Notes under the pieces: model-generated
Database searches by the model: none
Told to the model about the DNA's origin: nothing
What the model saw: only the letters and a program-made list of their open reading frames with translations
Source: Arthrobacter jinronghuae
GTDB taxonomy: Bacteria; Actinomycetota; Actinomycetes; Actinomycetales; Micrococcaceae
Assembly: GCF_025244825.1 (NCBI RefSeq)
Contig: NZ_CP104263.1
Location: 2,418,001 to 2,482,000, forward strand
Reading direction: 5' to 3'
DNA length: 64,000 nucleotides
Shown here: piece after piece, positions 53,283 to 62,096 of the stretch
How the letters are laid out: every line of letters begins with the position of its first letter
How positions within the stretch are numbered: the stretch's first letter is position 1
Program-made: the position numbers and the translations under genes

Positions 53283-54608
53283 GTGAACAGTCCCGCCGTC
53301 CGGCACACCCCGAATTCAGCCCTTTATACGGACCACTACGAGCTCACCATGCTCCAGGCCGCCCTCCACTCGGGTACGGCTTCCCGCCGGTCCGTGTTCG
53401 AAGTCTTTGCCCGGCGGCTGCCGGAAGGCCGCCGCTACGGCATCGCGGCCGGAACGGGCCGCATTCTTGAAGCCCTGGAGAATTTCCGCTTCGAACAACC
53501 GCAGCTGGACTTCCTGGCCAGGACCAACGTGGTGGACGAACGCACGCTTGAGTGGCTCGCGGACTTCCGCTTCTCCGGCAACATCTACGGCTACGCCGAG
53601 GGTGAGGCGTACTTCCCGCAGTCCCCCCTGCTGATCGTTGAATCCACCTTCGGCGAAGCCTGCATCCTCGAAACCATGATCCTGTCCATGCTCAACCACG
53701 ACAGTGCCATTGCCTCCGCAGCATCCCGCATGACCTCTGCAGCCGACGGACGTCCCTGCATCGAGATGGGTTCGCGCCGCACCCATGAGGAAGCCGCCGT
53801 GGCCGCGGCCCGCGCGGCTGTGATCGCCGGCTTCGACAGCACGTCCAACCTCGAGGCAGGCCTGCGCTACGGCTTGAAAACCGTGGGCACGGCCGCGCAT
53901 TCCTTCACCCTGCTGCACGATTCCGAGAAGGAAGCCTTCACCGCGCAGACGGCGTCGCTGGGCTTTGGCACCTCCCTCCTGGTGGACACGTACGACGTCG
54001 AGCAGGGGGTCCGCACCGCGGTGGAAGTGGCCGGACCGGCGCTGGGCGGCGTGCGGCTGGATTCCGGCGACCTTGTGGCGCAGGCCCGCTGGGTCCGCGA
54101 CCTGCTCAACGAGCTGGGCAACACCAAAACGCGCATCATGGTCACGTCCGACCTCGATGAGTTTGCGATAGCGGCCCTGGCCTCGGCTCCCGTGGATGCC
54201 TACGGCGTCGGCACCTCCCTGGTCACCGGCTCCGGGGCGCCCACCGCAGGCATGGTCTACAAACTGGTCAGCCGCGAGGGAGAGGACCACGAGTTCGTCT
54301 CCGTGGCCAAGGCCGCGAAAAACAAGGTCTCGCTCGGCGGGCGCAAGTACGCACTGCGCCGGCTGGACGAACACGGCACGGCAACCGCCGAGGTGATCGG
54401 CATCGGCCACGCGCCGGCGGACGACGGCAACGACCGTACGCTGCTGCACCAGTTCGTGGCCGACGGCGAAGTCCTGCCCGGCTGGACGGGACCGGAGGCC
54501 GTGACGCGTGCTGCCCAGCGGCACGCGGCGTCCCTTGCCGAACTGCCAACCTCGGTGAACCGCCTGCAGCGCGGCGAGCCGGCCATCCCCACCGAATACG
54601 AGGAGTAA
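53283..54608 (+). CDS. pncB: Nicotinate phosphoribosyltransferase
   Basis: This 441-aa enzyme converts nicotinate and PRPP to nicotinate mononucleotide in the Preiss-Handler NAD salvage route. Family blocks are LYTDHYELTMLQAAL, GSRRTHEEAAVAAARAAVIAGFDSTSNLEAG and DTYDVEQGVRTAV, then VRLDSGDLVAQARWVR and GVGTSLVTG for phosphate binding. The GTG is chosen from the leaderless promoter 7 nt upstream; the open frame extends further 5' over clpS but that part is not coding. The pncA ATG is 3 bp after its stop. Confidence 0.95.
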   Translation: MNSPAVRHTPNSALYTDHYELTMLQAALHSGTASRRSVFEVFARRLPEGRRYGIAAGTGRILEALENFRFEQPQLDFLARTNVVDERTLEWLADFRFSGNIYGYAEGEAYFPQSPLLIVESTFGEACILETMILSMLNHDSAIASAASRMTSAADGRPCIEMGSRRTHEEAAVAAARAAVIAGFDSTSNLEAGLRYGLKTVGTAAHSFTLLHDSEKEAFTAQTASLGFGTSLLVDTYDVEQGVRTAVEVAGPALGGVRLDSGDLVAQARWVRDLLNELGNTKTRIMVTSDLDEFAIAALASAPVDAYGVGTSLVTGSGAPTAGMVYKLVSREGEDHEFVSVAKAAKNKVSLGGRKYALRRLDEHGTATAEVIGIGHAPADDGNDRTLLHQFVADGEVLPGWTGPEAVTRAAQRHAASLAELPTSVNRLQRGEPAIPTEYEE

Positions 54609-54611
54609 GCA

Positions 54612-55229
54612 ATGGCCCGCGCCCTGATAATTGTCGACGTGCAGAACGACTTCTGCGAAGGCGGCTCGCTGGCTGTGGCCGGCGGGGCGGACCTCGCGGG
54701 GGAAATCACCGACTACGTGGAAACCTCCGCCGGCCGGTACGATCTGGTCGCCGCCACCCAGGACTGGCACATCGATCCCGGTGCGCATTTCTCTGAAATG
54801 CCGGACTTCGTGGACTCCTGGCCGAGGCACTGCGTGGCCGGCACCCCCGGCGCCCAGCCGCACCCGGACCTGGACACCGAACTGGTGGATGCCTTCTTCC
54901 GCAAGGGCCAGTACGAAGCCGCGTATTCCGGTTTTGAGGGCGTCCTGGCGCCGGATGTTGAGGTGCCCCTCGGGGAGCCGGAAGCCGAGCCGGAGACAGA
55001 CGCCGAGACATTGAGCCTGGACGACTGGCTGCGGGACAACGACGTGGACGAGGTGGTGGTGCTGGGCCTTGCCGCTGACTACTGCGTACGCGCCACCGCC
55101 TTGGACGCCATCGCTGCCGGGTACACCACCGCGGTGATCCCGGAGCTGTGCCGCGGCATCAAGCGCGAGACCACGCTCGCGGCCTGGGCCGAACTCGAAG
55201 ACGCCGGCGTGGAGATCATCGACCTGTAG
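54612..55229 (+). CDS. pncA: Nicotinamidase/pyrazinamidase
   Basis: This 205-aa isochorismatase-fold amidase hydrolyses nicotinamide to nicotinate, feeding the preceding phosphoribosyltransferase. The triad D9, K98 and C158 (GLAADYCVRAT) is present, as are the metal ligands in QDWHIDPGAHF (D51, H53, H59). An acidic insert (PLGEPEAEPETDAETL, about 119-134) before the last strand is longer than in short family members. It forms a two-gene NAD-salvage operon with pncB. Confidence 0.95.
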   Translation: MARALIIVDVQNDFCEGGSLAVAGGADLAGEITDYVETSAGRYDLVAATQDWHIDPGAHFSEMPDFVDSWPRHCVAGTPGAQPHPDLDTELVDAFFRKGQYEAAYSGFEGVLAPDVEVPLGEPEAEPETDAETLSLDDWLRDNDVDEVVVLGLAADYCVRATALDAIAAGYTTAVIPELCRGIKRETTLAAWAELEDAGVEIIDL

Positions 55230-55244
55230 CAAGGGCGCAAAGCG

Positions 55245-55272
55245 AGGGCCGGCCGCTGCTGCGGCCGGCCCT
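55245..55272 (+). terminator. Hairpin after pncBA
   Basis: AGGGCCGGCCGC and GCGGCCGGCCCT form a perfect 12-bp stem with a TGCT loop, 15 bp after the pncA stop; no T-run. It also faces the convergent helicase gene. Confidence 0.8.
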
Positions 55273-55307
55273 CTGCTGTTCCCTGTTGCTGTTCCCTACT
55301 GCCGGAG

Positions 55308-57104
55308 CTACTTCCGGCCGATGAACCAGTCCTGCAGCTTCTTCAGCCGCTTATTGAGCTGTTCCTCGTTGGCCTGGGCCACGGGCGGTCCGCCGCAGAT
55401 CCGGCGCAGCTCGCTGTGCACCACGCCGTGCGGCATGCCGGAGCGGGCGGACCAGGCGGAAACGTTCTTCGCCAACTCACCCCGCAGTTCGGTCAGCCGG
55501 CGGTGGTCCACCACTTCCGGGGCTTCCGCGGGGGCTGCCTCAGCGGCGGCACCGGAACGGCGGCCCCTGCGGGAAAGCTGCTCATGCTGGCGCTGGCGCA
55601 GCAGCGTACTCATCTGGTCCGCGTCCAGCAGACCGGGGATGCCGATGAAATCCTGCTCTTCCTCGCTGCCCAGCGCACCCCCGGTGCCGAACTCGCCGCC
55701 GTCGAACAGTACGCGGTCGAAGGACGCCTGGGATTCCAGGGCCTCGAACTTCTGCTTGGTCAGCTCGCCGGAGGCCTTTTCCTCCCGGTTGGCCGCCTCC
55801 ATCAGGCTGTCCTCGAGGCCGAAGCCTTCCTCCTCCAGATGGTTGTCCGGGCGGTCCAGCGCGTGGTCGCGTTCGACTTCCATCTGGTTGGCCAGCGCCA
55901 TCAGGTTCGGCACGGAGGGCAGGAACACCGACGCCGTCTCGCCGCGCTTGCGGGCACGCACAAAACGCCCCACGGCCTGTGCGAAGAACAGCGGGGTGGC
56001 CGTGGAGGTGGCATACACGCCGACGGCGAGGCGCGGCACGTCCACGCCTTCGGACACCATCCGCACGGCTACCATCCAGCGCTGGGTGCCGGCGGAGAAT
56101 TCCTCGATCTTTTCCGAGGCCTTGGCATCGTCGGACAGGATGACCGTGGGTGATTCGCCCATGATCTTCTTCAGCCAGCCGGCGTAGGCACGGGCGTCGT
56201 CGTGGTCCGTTGCGATCACGAGCCCGCCGGCGTCGGGCACGGACCGGCGGACCTCGGTGAGGCGGCGGTCCGCTGCGGCCAACACTGCGGGGATCCACTC
56301 TCCGGTGGGGTTCAGGGCGGTGCGCCAGGCCTGCGCCGTGATGTCCTTGGTCACCGCGGCTTCGCCCAGCGACGCAGCCATTTCGTCACCGGCGCTGGTC
56401 CGCCAGCGCATCTGCCCGGAATAGGCCATAAACATCACCGGGCGGACCACGTGGTCCTTCAGCGCCTGCCCGTAGCCGTAGGTGTAGTCCGCCTTGGACC
56501 GGCGGATGCCGTCCCGGTCCTCGACGTACTCCACGAACGGAATGGCGGCGGTGTCCGAGCGGAACGGCGTACCGGTCAGGGAAAGCCGCTTGACGGCCGG
56601 CTCAAACGCTTCGCGGATGCCGTCACCCCAGGACAGGGCGTCACCGCCGTGGTGGATCTCGTCCAGGATCACCAGGGTGCGGGCTGCCTCGGTCTTGGCA
56701 CGGTGCAGCATGGGCTTGGACGCCACCTGCGCGTAGGTGACGGCCACGCCGATGAAGCCGTGCCCGTGCCGTCCGTCGGCGTTCTTGAAGTTCGGGTCGA
56801 TGGCCAGGCCAACCTTCGCGGCGGCGTCGGCCCACTGCCTTTTCAGGTGGTCCGTGGGGGCGACAACGGTGATGCGGTTGACGATTCCACGCTCCACCAG
56901 CTCGTTGGCCACACGCAGGGCGAAGGTGGTTTTACCGGCGCCGGGGGTGGCGACGGCGAGGAAGTCGCTGGCATTGGATGCGAAGTACTTCTCCAGCGCC
57001 TCCGCCTGCCACTGACGGAGCTTCGGGGCGGTGCCCCAGGCGGCGCGCTCGGGGTAGGCGGGCGGCAGGGACGCACCGGCGCCGAACAGGGTTTCGGAAC
57101 TCAC
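55308..57104 (-). CDS. DEAD/DEAH-box SF2 helicase
   Basis: This 598-aa protein has the SF2 motifs: Walker A ATPGAGKTT (K58), DEIHH (D148-E149) with following GGDA, LTGTPFRSD (motif III), and QAVGRFVRARKRG (motif VI). It resembles the XPB/type III restriction-like helicases found singly in actinobacteria. The C-terminal about 170 residues (LEEEGFGLEDSL.. to KRLKKLQDWFIGRK) look like an added helical region. It is likely an ATP-dependent DNA translocase or helicase; the role is unknown. GTG start; no strong ribosome binding site close by. The DUF3039 gene lies upstream on the same strand. Confidence 0.88.
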   Translation of the reverse strand: MSSETLFGAGASLPPAYPERAAWGTAPKLRQWQAEALEKYFASNASDFLAVATPGAGKTTFALRVANELVERGIVNRITVVAPTDHLKRQWADAAAKVGLAIDPNFKNADGRHGHGFIGVAVTYAQVASKPMLHRAKTEAARTLVILDEIHHGGDALSWGDGIREAFEPAVKRLSLTGTPFRSDTAAIPFVEYVEDRDGIRRSKADYTYGYGQALKDHVVRPVMFMAYSGQMRWRTSAGDEMAASLGEAAVTKDITAQAWRTALNPTGEWIPAVLAAADRRLTEVRRSVPDAGGLVIATDHDDARAYAGWLKKIMGESPTVILSDDAKASEKIEEFSAGTQRWMVAVRMVSEGVDVPRLAVGVYATSTATPLFFAQAVGRFVRARKRGETASVFLPSVPNLMALANQMEVERDHALDRPDNHLEEEGFGLEDSLMEAANREEKASGELTKQKFEALESQASFDRVLFDGGEFGTGGALGSEEEQDFIGIPGLLDADQMSTLLRQRQHEQLSRRGRRSGAAAEAAPAEAPEVVDHRRLTELRGELAKNVSAWSARSGMPHGVVHSELRRICGGPPVAQANEEQLNKRLKKLQDWFIGRK

Positions 57105-57270
57105 GCGGGGAACGCAACCTTTCTCATTTCTCGATTGGTTGTTGCCGTGCGGGCACCGGACGGGCGCAGCGCTGAGCGACTGCGCACGGGCGCAGGCGTA
57201 AACACATAGGTCATGCAGGCATCAGGACTAACTGCCTTCACACAGGAAGGCTGGGAAACGGAGCGACGAA

Positions 57271-57579
57271 CTACTTCTTGCCCTTGGGGTTGTCGCCTTC
57301 GGGACGCAGGCCCTCGTAGATTTCCTTGCAGGTGGGGCAGACGGGGAACTTCTGGGGATCCCGGCCTGGTGTCCAGACCTTGCCGCACAGGGCAATAACC
57401 GGTTCGCCCGAAAGCGCCGATTCCATGATCTTTTCCTTGCGCACATAGTGGGCAAAGCGTTCGCTGTCGCCGGGTTCCAGCTCTTCGCGCAGTTCTTCGC
57501 GCTCGATGGTGGCCGTGGACGTACCGTTGTCATCCAGGCGGCGGGGATCGTTTTCGAAAGGATCGGGAGGCAGGCTCAT
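57271..57579 (-). CDS. DUF3039 family protein
   Basis: A 102-aa acidic protein of the actinobacterial DUF3039 family. The region ALCGKVWTPGRDPQKFPVCPTCKEIYEGL contains one lone Cys and a CPTC pair, a plausible partial zinc ribbon. The C-terminus is Lys/Gly-rich. The ATG of MSLPPD was chosen because TAAGAT ends exactly 7 nt upstream; the ATG three codons earlier overlaps that -10. It lies about 166 bp upstream of the helicase gene in the same direction, a linkage I recall as common in Micrococcales. Confidence 0.88.
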   Translation of the reverse strand: MSLPPDPFENDPRRLDDNGTSTATIEREELREELEPGDSERFAHYVRKEKIMESALSGEPVIALCGKVWTPGRDPQKFPVCPTCKEIYEGLRPEGDNPKGKK

Positions 57580-57603
57580 GCGTTCCATCTTAGTACCCGC
57601 CGA

Positions 57604-59178
57604 CTACTTGTTGATGGAGACCTGCTGCAGCAGTTCCGGCCCGCGCGCGTCCAGCCACCGTCCGCCCAGCCGGATCCCGAGGATCAGCACCGCCGCACCC
57701 AGCAGCAGTCCCGCGAGCAGTGTCACAACTCCCCACAGAGTGCTTTCCAGCACGACGGCGAGCACTCCCGGAACGAGCACAGGGACCAGCAACGCAAAGG
57801 TCACGAGGCTGAAGGCACCCTGCACCAGCAGGGCCCGGCCGGTGGAACCGGGCGGGGTCTTGAATGCGTTTTCCCCCGGCAGCGGCACGTTGTAGGTGTA
57901 GCGCGCAGACACTGCGCTGGAGACCCCCAGCCCGATCATCAGGGCCGCCAGGGAAACCCCCAGGACGGGGGCTATGAGGTCAGCGTGCCCGGTCAGGGCC
58001 GCCGGCAGGACGGCTGCGGCAAGCACGGCCGGCACGCTCAGCACTGCGCAGGCGAGTGCCCGGCCCGCGCGGTCCGCCCGTCCGGACACGCCGGTGGCCA
58101 GATGCAGCGCGAACGCCGTGCTGTCATAGGAAACGTCCGCGCTGATGGAGAAGCCCAGCATAAAAGCCACGAGCGGGCCCAACGCCAGCGGCACCATCAG
58201 GCCCGCCTCCGCGCCGGCGTTGTTGCCCGCGAACAGCAGGACCACAACGAGCAGCGGGAGGATCAGCAGCGAAGCACTGTAGCGCGGGTCCCGCAGCCAG
58301 TAAATCAGCGACCGGGCGGCCACGGCACCGGTGGGAGTTGCCGGGAAACGGGCGAGCAGCCCCAGGCCTGCAGCCTTGCGCCCGGCCCCGGCCTGCGGCG
58401 GGCGGACCAGGGCCCTCAGCAGCAGGGTTTTCCAAGCCAGCACCAGCAGTGCCAGGAAGGCCGCGCTGATAAGGGTCTTCGCCGCAGCAGCACCGTAGTG
58501 GCCAATGGCAATGTCTCCGGGGACCGCCCACACCGCGCCCAGCGGCGTCCAGGACAGCACCTCGGCGAGGCCTGGAAGGAACTCTGCGCCGGCCCGGATC
58601 CCGTCGGCAACACCGGCAATGATGGGCCCCAGCAGAACAAGCGGAATGATCATCAGCAGTCCGGTGAATTCGCGGAACCTGCGGGAGCCGGTCAGGGAGA
58701 CGGCTGCTGCCACGGCCACCCGGGCGGCGATAAGACACGTGAAGACTGCAACGGCCGAGAGTACAAGCGCTGCGGCCAGCGCAGCCGGCGAGCGGTACCA
58801 GCTTGCGGCCTGCGCCAGCACGGCAAGCAGCGTGACGGCGCCCGGAATGCCGATGAGCCCGCCCGCGGCCAGACCCGCGAGCAGCTGCGGCACCGGGACG
58901 GCATAGGTGGTGAAGCGCGCCGGGTCCAGGGTCAGGTCCAGTCCCGACGATGCCACGGGAATCACTGCCCAGGCAACCACGGCTGTGCTCCCTGCCAGGA
59001 TCACCGCAGTCCGGGCAAGGGCCGGATCGGCTCCGAAAACGAACAGGGCTCCCGCCAGGACAACCAGCAGGGACAGCGCATACAGGCCGCCGAGTATGAT
59101 CCCCACCAACTGCCAGGGACTGCGCTTCAAAGAGTTGCGCAGCAGCAGCAGCTTCAGCCTTAGAAGGTGCGCAACCAT
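57604..59178 (-). CDS. ABC exporter permease, large multi-TM protein
   Basis: This 524-aa integral membrane protein has about 12 hydrophobic segments, beginning MVAHLLRLKLLLLRNSLKRSPWQLVGIILGGLY. A central break around residues 240-275 (RPPQAGAGRKAAGLGLLARFPATPTGAV) separates two halves, as in ABC-2-type exporters of this size. The start was chosen 19 bp inside the end of the ATPase gene; a longer frame adds 45 arginine- and glycine-rich residues and is unlikely. It forms a transporter with the ATPase encoded just upstream; the substrate is unknown. Confidence 0.87.
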   Translation of the reverse strand: MVAHLLRLKLLLLRNSLKRSPWQLVGIILGGLYALSLLVVLAGALFVFGADPALARTAVILAGSTAVVAWAVIPVASSGLDLTLDPARFTTYAVPVPQLLAGLAAGGLIGIPGAVTLLAVLAQAASWYRSPAALAAALVLSAVAVFTCLIAARVAVAAAVSLTGSRRFREFTGLLMIIPLVLLGPIIAGVADGIRAGAEFLPGLAEVLSWTPLGAVWAVPGDIAIGHYGAAAAKTLISAAFLALLVLAWKTLLLRALVRPPQAGAGRKAAGLGLLARFPATPTGAVAARSLIYWLRDPRYSASLLILPLLVVVLLFAGNNAGAEAGLMVPLALGPLVAFMLGFSISADVSYDSTAFALHLATGVSGRADRAGRALACAVLSVPAVLAAAVLPAALTGHADLIAPVLGVSLAALMIGLGVSSAVSARYTYNVPLPGENAFKTPPGSTGRALLVQGAFSLVTFALLVPVLVPGVLAVVLESTLWGVVTLLAGLLLGAAVLILGIRLGGRWLDARGPELLQQVSINK

Positions 59179-59933
59179 TCCAGCCCCTCCGCGCGGGTGC
59201 GCCCGCCGACCAGTGAAACGAAGCGGTCCTCCAGGCTGGTGTCGCCGCGGACCTCGTCCAGCGTTCCCGCGGCCAGCAGGTTTCCGCCGGCCACTACGGC
59301 CACGTGGTCGCACATCCGCTGGACCAGGTCCATAACGTGGCTGGAAACAATCACCGTGCCGCCGGCGGCGACATAGTCGGAGAGGATGTCGCGGATGTTG
59401 GCGGCCGAGACGGGATCCACTGCTTCGAACGGTTCGTCCAGCACCAGCAGGCGGGGAGCGTGGATCAGGGCCGAGGCCAGGGCCACCTTTTTGGTCATGC
59501 CGGCGGAGTAGTCCACCACAAGGGTGCCTGCATCGGCAGCAAGATCCATGGCGGCCAGCAGGTCCTTCGTGCGGGAATGCGCCGTTTCCCGGTCCATCCC
59601 GCGAAGCAGGCCGGCGTACGTCACCAATTGTTCGCCGGTCAGCCGGTCAAAGAGCCGGACACCGTCCGGCAGTATTCCCATCAACCGCTTGGCCTCCAAG
59701 GGACGGGCCCACACATCGGTGCCGTGTACCCAGGCGGAGCCCGCGTCCGGACGCAGCAGCCCGGTGGCCAGCGACAACAGGGTGGTCTTGCCGGCTCCGT
59801 TGGGGCCGACCAGCCCGTAGAACGAGCCCTGCGGCACTTCGAGGCTGATGCCGTTGACGGCAGTCTTCCGGCCGAACTGCTTGGCTAGTCCCCGGACGGC
59901 GAGAGCCGGGACGGGATCCGGTGTCGATGTCAT
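59160..59933 (-). CDS. ABC transporter ATPase (ABC-2 exporter type)
   Basis: This 257-aa ATPase has Walker A VGPNGAGKTT (42-51), a diverged signature YSAGMTKKVALASALI and Walker B LLVLDEPFEAVDP with the following D-loop. The A-G-M form of the signature is common in ABC-2 exporters. TAGGCT ends 6 nt upstream of the second ATG (MTSTPD), with no Shine-Dalgarno, so I take that as the start rather than the ATG two codons earlier. It overlaps the permease gene, so the two form one operon. Confidence 0.92.
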   Translation of the reverse strand: MTSTPDPVPALAVRGLAKQFGRKTAVNGISLEVPQGSFYGLVGPNGAGKTTLLSLATGLLRPDAGSAWVHGTDVWARPLEAKRLMGILPDGVRLFDRLTGEQLVTYAGLLRGMDRETAHSRTKDLLAAMDLAADAGTLVVDYSAGMTKKVALASALIHAPRLLVLDEPFEAVDPVSAANIRDILSDYVAAGGTVIVSSHVMDLVQRMCDHVAVVAGGNLLAAGTLDEVRGDTSLEDRFVSLVGGRTRAEGLEWLRTF

Positions 59934-59961
59934 GGCCATAGCCTAGCCACCGCCGTACCGG

Positions 59962-61065
59962 CTAGAACATGCCGCGACGTGCGGCCCGCTCGTACTGCGG
60001 CACCCAGGGCAGCTTGGCGTCCAGCTCCGCCGCTGCGCGCATCCACCAGTGCGGATCCCGCAGCGCGGCACGGGCAATGAGGACCGCGTCCGCGGCACCG
60101 GCCTGCAGGATCGCCTCCGCCTGCGTACCGGAATCGATGAGTCCGACGGCGGCGGTAGGCACTCCCGCGCCGTGCCGGACCGCTTCGGCATACTCCACCT
60201 GGTAATTCGGTCCGACGGGGATCGTGGCCCCGGGAACGGCTCCGCCGGTGGAAACATCCACCAGATCCACTCCGTGTTCCCGCGCTGCCCGCGCCAGGAC
60301 GACCGAGGACTGGGCGTCCACTCCCCCGGGCATCCAGTCCGTGGCGGAGATCCGCAGCAGCAGCGGCATGGAATCGGGAATCACAGCCCGTACCGCGTCG
60401 ACGACCTCGAGGGTCAGCCGGTTCCTCCCCGCCTCGTCCCCGCCCCACGCATCGGTGCGGGTATTGACCAGCGGGCTGAGGAACTGGTGCAGCAGGTAGC
60501 CGTGCGCGCCGTGGATTTCGATGGCGTCGAAGCCCGCGTCGACCGAGCGGACAGCCGCATCGGCGAAGTCGCGGATTATCTGCCGGATACCCGCTTCATC
60601 CAGGGCGGCGGGAGCCGCGTAGTTGCCGAACGGGCCCGCCGTCGGGCCGACGGTCTGCCAGCCGCCGTCGGACAGCGGCACGCTGCCGGTGCCGGCAGCG
60701 AACGGAGCATAGGTGGAGGCCTTGCGCCCGGCGTGGGCCAGCTGGATGCCGATGCGCGCCTGGACGGCGCCGTGCCGGTGCACGAAATCCGTGATGCGCT
60801 GCCAGGCCGCGGCCTGCGCCTCGTTCCAGATCCCGGCGTCCTGCGGGCTGATCCGTCCTTCCGGCTGGACCGCAGCGGCCTCGGTGATGATCAGGGCGGC
60901 CCCGCCGGCGGCGAAGGAGCCCAGATGCATCAGGTGCCAGTCATTGGGTACGCCGGGCGCATGGGCGGCGTCCGCGGAATACTGGCACATGGCGGCCACC
61001 CATCCGCGGTGGGCCAGCTCCATTCCGCGCAGGGTGACGGGGTCAAAAAGCGATGACGTATCCAA
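59962..61065 (-). CDS. NADH:flavin oxidoreductase, old yellow enzyme family
   Basis: This 367-aa FMN-dependent TIM-barrel ene-reductase is of the YqjM-like branch: LFDPVTLRGMELAHRGWVAAMCQYSADAAHAPGVPNDWHLMHLGSFAAGG carries the Cys near FMN typical of thermophilic-type OYEs. QLAHAGRKAST and IHGAHGYLLHQFLSPLVNTRTDAWGG hold the substrate-binding residues, with ADAVLIARAALRDPHW at the phosphate site. It reduces activated C=C bonds. The start is uncertain: a TTG at 61065 is the only reasonable codon between the upstream gene's stop and the conserved N-terminus. Confidence 0.88.
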   Translation of the reverse strand: MDTSSLFDPVTLRGMELAHRGWVAAMCQYSADAAHAPGVPNDWHLMHLGSFAAGGAALIITEAAAVQPEGRISPQDAGIWNEAQAAAWQRITDFVHRHGAVQARIGIQLAHAGRKASTYAPFAAGTGSVPLSDGGWQTVGPTAGPFGNYAAPAALDEAGIRQIIRDFADAAVRSVDAGFDAIEIHGAHGYLLHQFLSPLVNTRTDAWGGDEAGRNRLTLEVVDAVRAVIPDSMPLLLRISATDWMPGGVDAQSSVVLARAAREHGVDLVDVSTGGAVPGATIPVGPNYQVEYAEAVRHGAGVPTAAVGLIDSGTQAEAILQAGAADAVLIARAALRDPHWWMRAAAELDAKLPWVPQYERAARRGMF

Positions 61066-61081
61066 GGAAAGGCCCCGCAGC

Positions 61082-62044
61082 CTAGAACAGTGCCCGGGCG
61101 AGGGCGGAACGGGCCTTGGTGACCCGTGGATCGGCGATGCCCACCACTTCGAAGAGGTCAAGCAGCCGCAGCCGGGCTGTTTCACGGTCTTCGCCGTGCA
61201 CCCTGCCGATCAGGCCGGTGATCCGGCGGAAGGCGTCCTCGACGTGCCCGCCGGCAATGTCCAGGTCCGCGACGGCAAGCTGCGCCTGCACATTGTCAGG
61301 CTCCTCGGCGCCCGCCCGGCGGACGGCCTCCGCGTCAGCGTCGCGAAGCCGGGCCATGAGTTCCACCTGCGCCAGGCCGGCCTTGGCCTCCGCGTCGGCA
61401 GGCTGCTCGGCAAGTGCCCGGCGGTAGGCCGCAGCCGCGGCGTCGTAGTCCTCGGCGTTGATGGCGTCGAAGGCTTCCTGGTGGAGCGGGGGCAGCGGCG
61501 CTTCCGGCGCCTCTTCCGGGGTACCGCCTTCAAGGGACCCGTTGACACCGTTGGCGGCGGCCACCTGCATCAGCTCGCCGACCAGGGCACGGATCTGTTC
61601 CTCCGGCATCGGCCGGTCCAGGAGCGGCACCGGCTGGCCCTTGATCACTGCGGCCACGGTGGGAACGGTGACGGCGGAGAAGGCCTGTGCAATCTGCGGG
61701 TAAGCTTCCGCGTCCACCCGTGCCAGCAGCATCCGGCCGTTCTGTTCCACGGCGATGGACGCCAGGATTGCGGAGACCTGCTGCGAGTCGGGGCTCGCAT
61801 CGGAATACAGGTCAATGACCACCGGAACTTCGGCGGAAAGCTGGACAATCTGGGGGAAGGTTTGTTCCGAGACCTGCACCACGAACGGTGACGGCGCGGG
61901 AGCGGCTCCGGGGGCAGCTCCGCCCGGGGCTGCGGGGGCCGCCGGGGCCGTGGAACGTGCCTTGAGGGCGGAGAGGTCAACTGCACCCCGCAGGTTCATG
62001 GAGGAGGGGGCTGCCGGTGACGGGCGATGGTTCGGTGTGCTCAT
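61082..62044 (-). CDS. Thioredoxin-like/TPR co-chaperone (CnoX/YbbN type) without redox cysteines
   Basis: This 320-aa protein has an Ala/Pro-rich N-terminus (about 50 residues), a thioredoxin fold (about 54-165) and TPR-like helices (about 185-320). In place of a CxxC active site the sequence reads LYSDASPDSQQV (79-90), so it cannot catalyse thiol exchange. The layout matches CnoX/YbbN, which holds unfolded proteins and passes them to chaperonin or DnaK. ATG start with AAGGTG about 5 nt upstream. The OYE gene follows after 16 bp and is probably co-transcribed. Confidence 0.88.
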   Translation of the reverse strand: MSTPNHRPSPAAPSSMNLRGAVDLSALKARSTAPAAPAAPGGAAPGAAPAPSPFVVQVSEQTFPQIVQLSAEVPVVIDLYSDASPDSQQVSAILASIAVEQNGRMLLARVDAEAYPQIAQAFSAVTVPTVAAVIKGQPVPLLDRPMPEEQIRALVGELMQVAAANGVNGSLEGGTPEEAPEAPLPPLHQEAFDAINAEDYDAAAAAYRRALAEQPADAEAKAGLAQVELMARLRDADAEAVRRAGAEEPDNVQAQLAVADLDIAGGHVEDAFRRITGLIGRVHGEDRETARLRLLDLFEVVGIADPRVTKARSALARALF

Positions 62045-62096
62045 TTCTTCACCTTATTACGCCTCGCCCGTCCACCGGCAAGCCCAACGCTTCCTC

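Noticed and set aside
54713-55232. 638-codon minus-strand frame over pncB-pncA
   Set aside because: It covers two genes with complete catalytic motifs on the plus strand and encodes only low-information Gly/Arg/Val-rich sequence.
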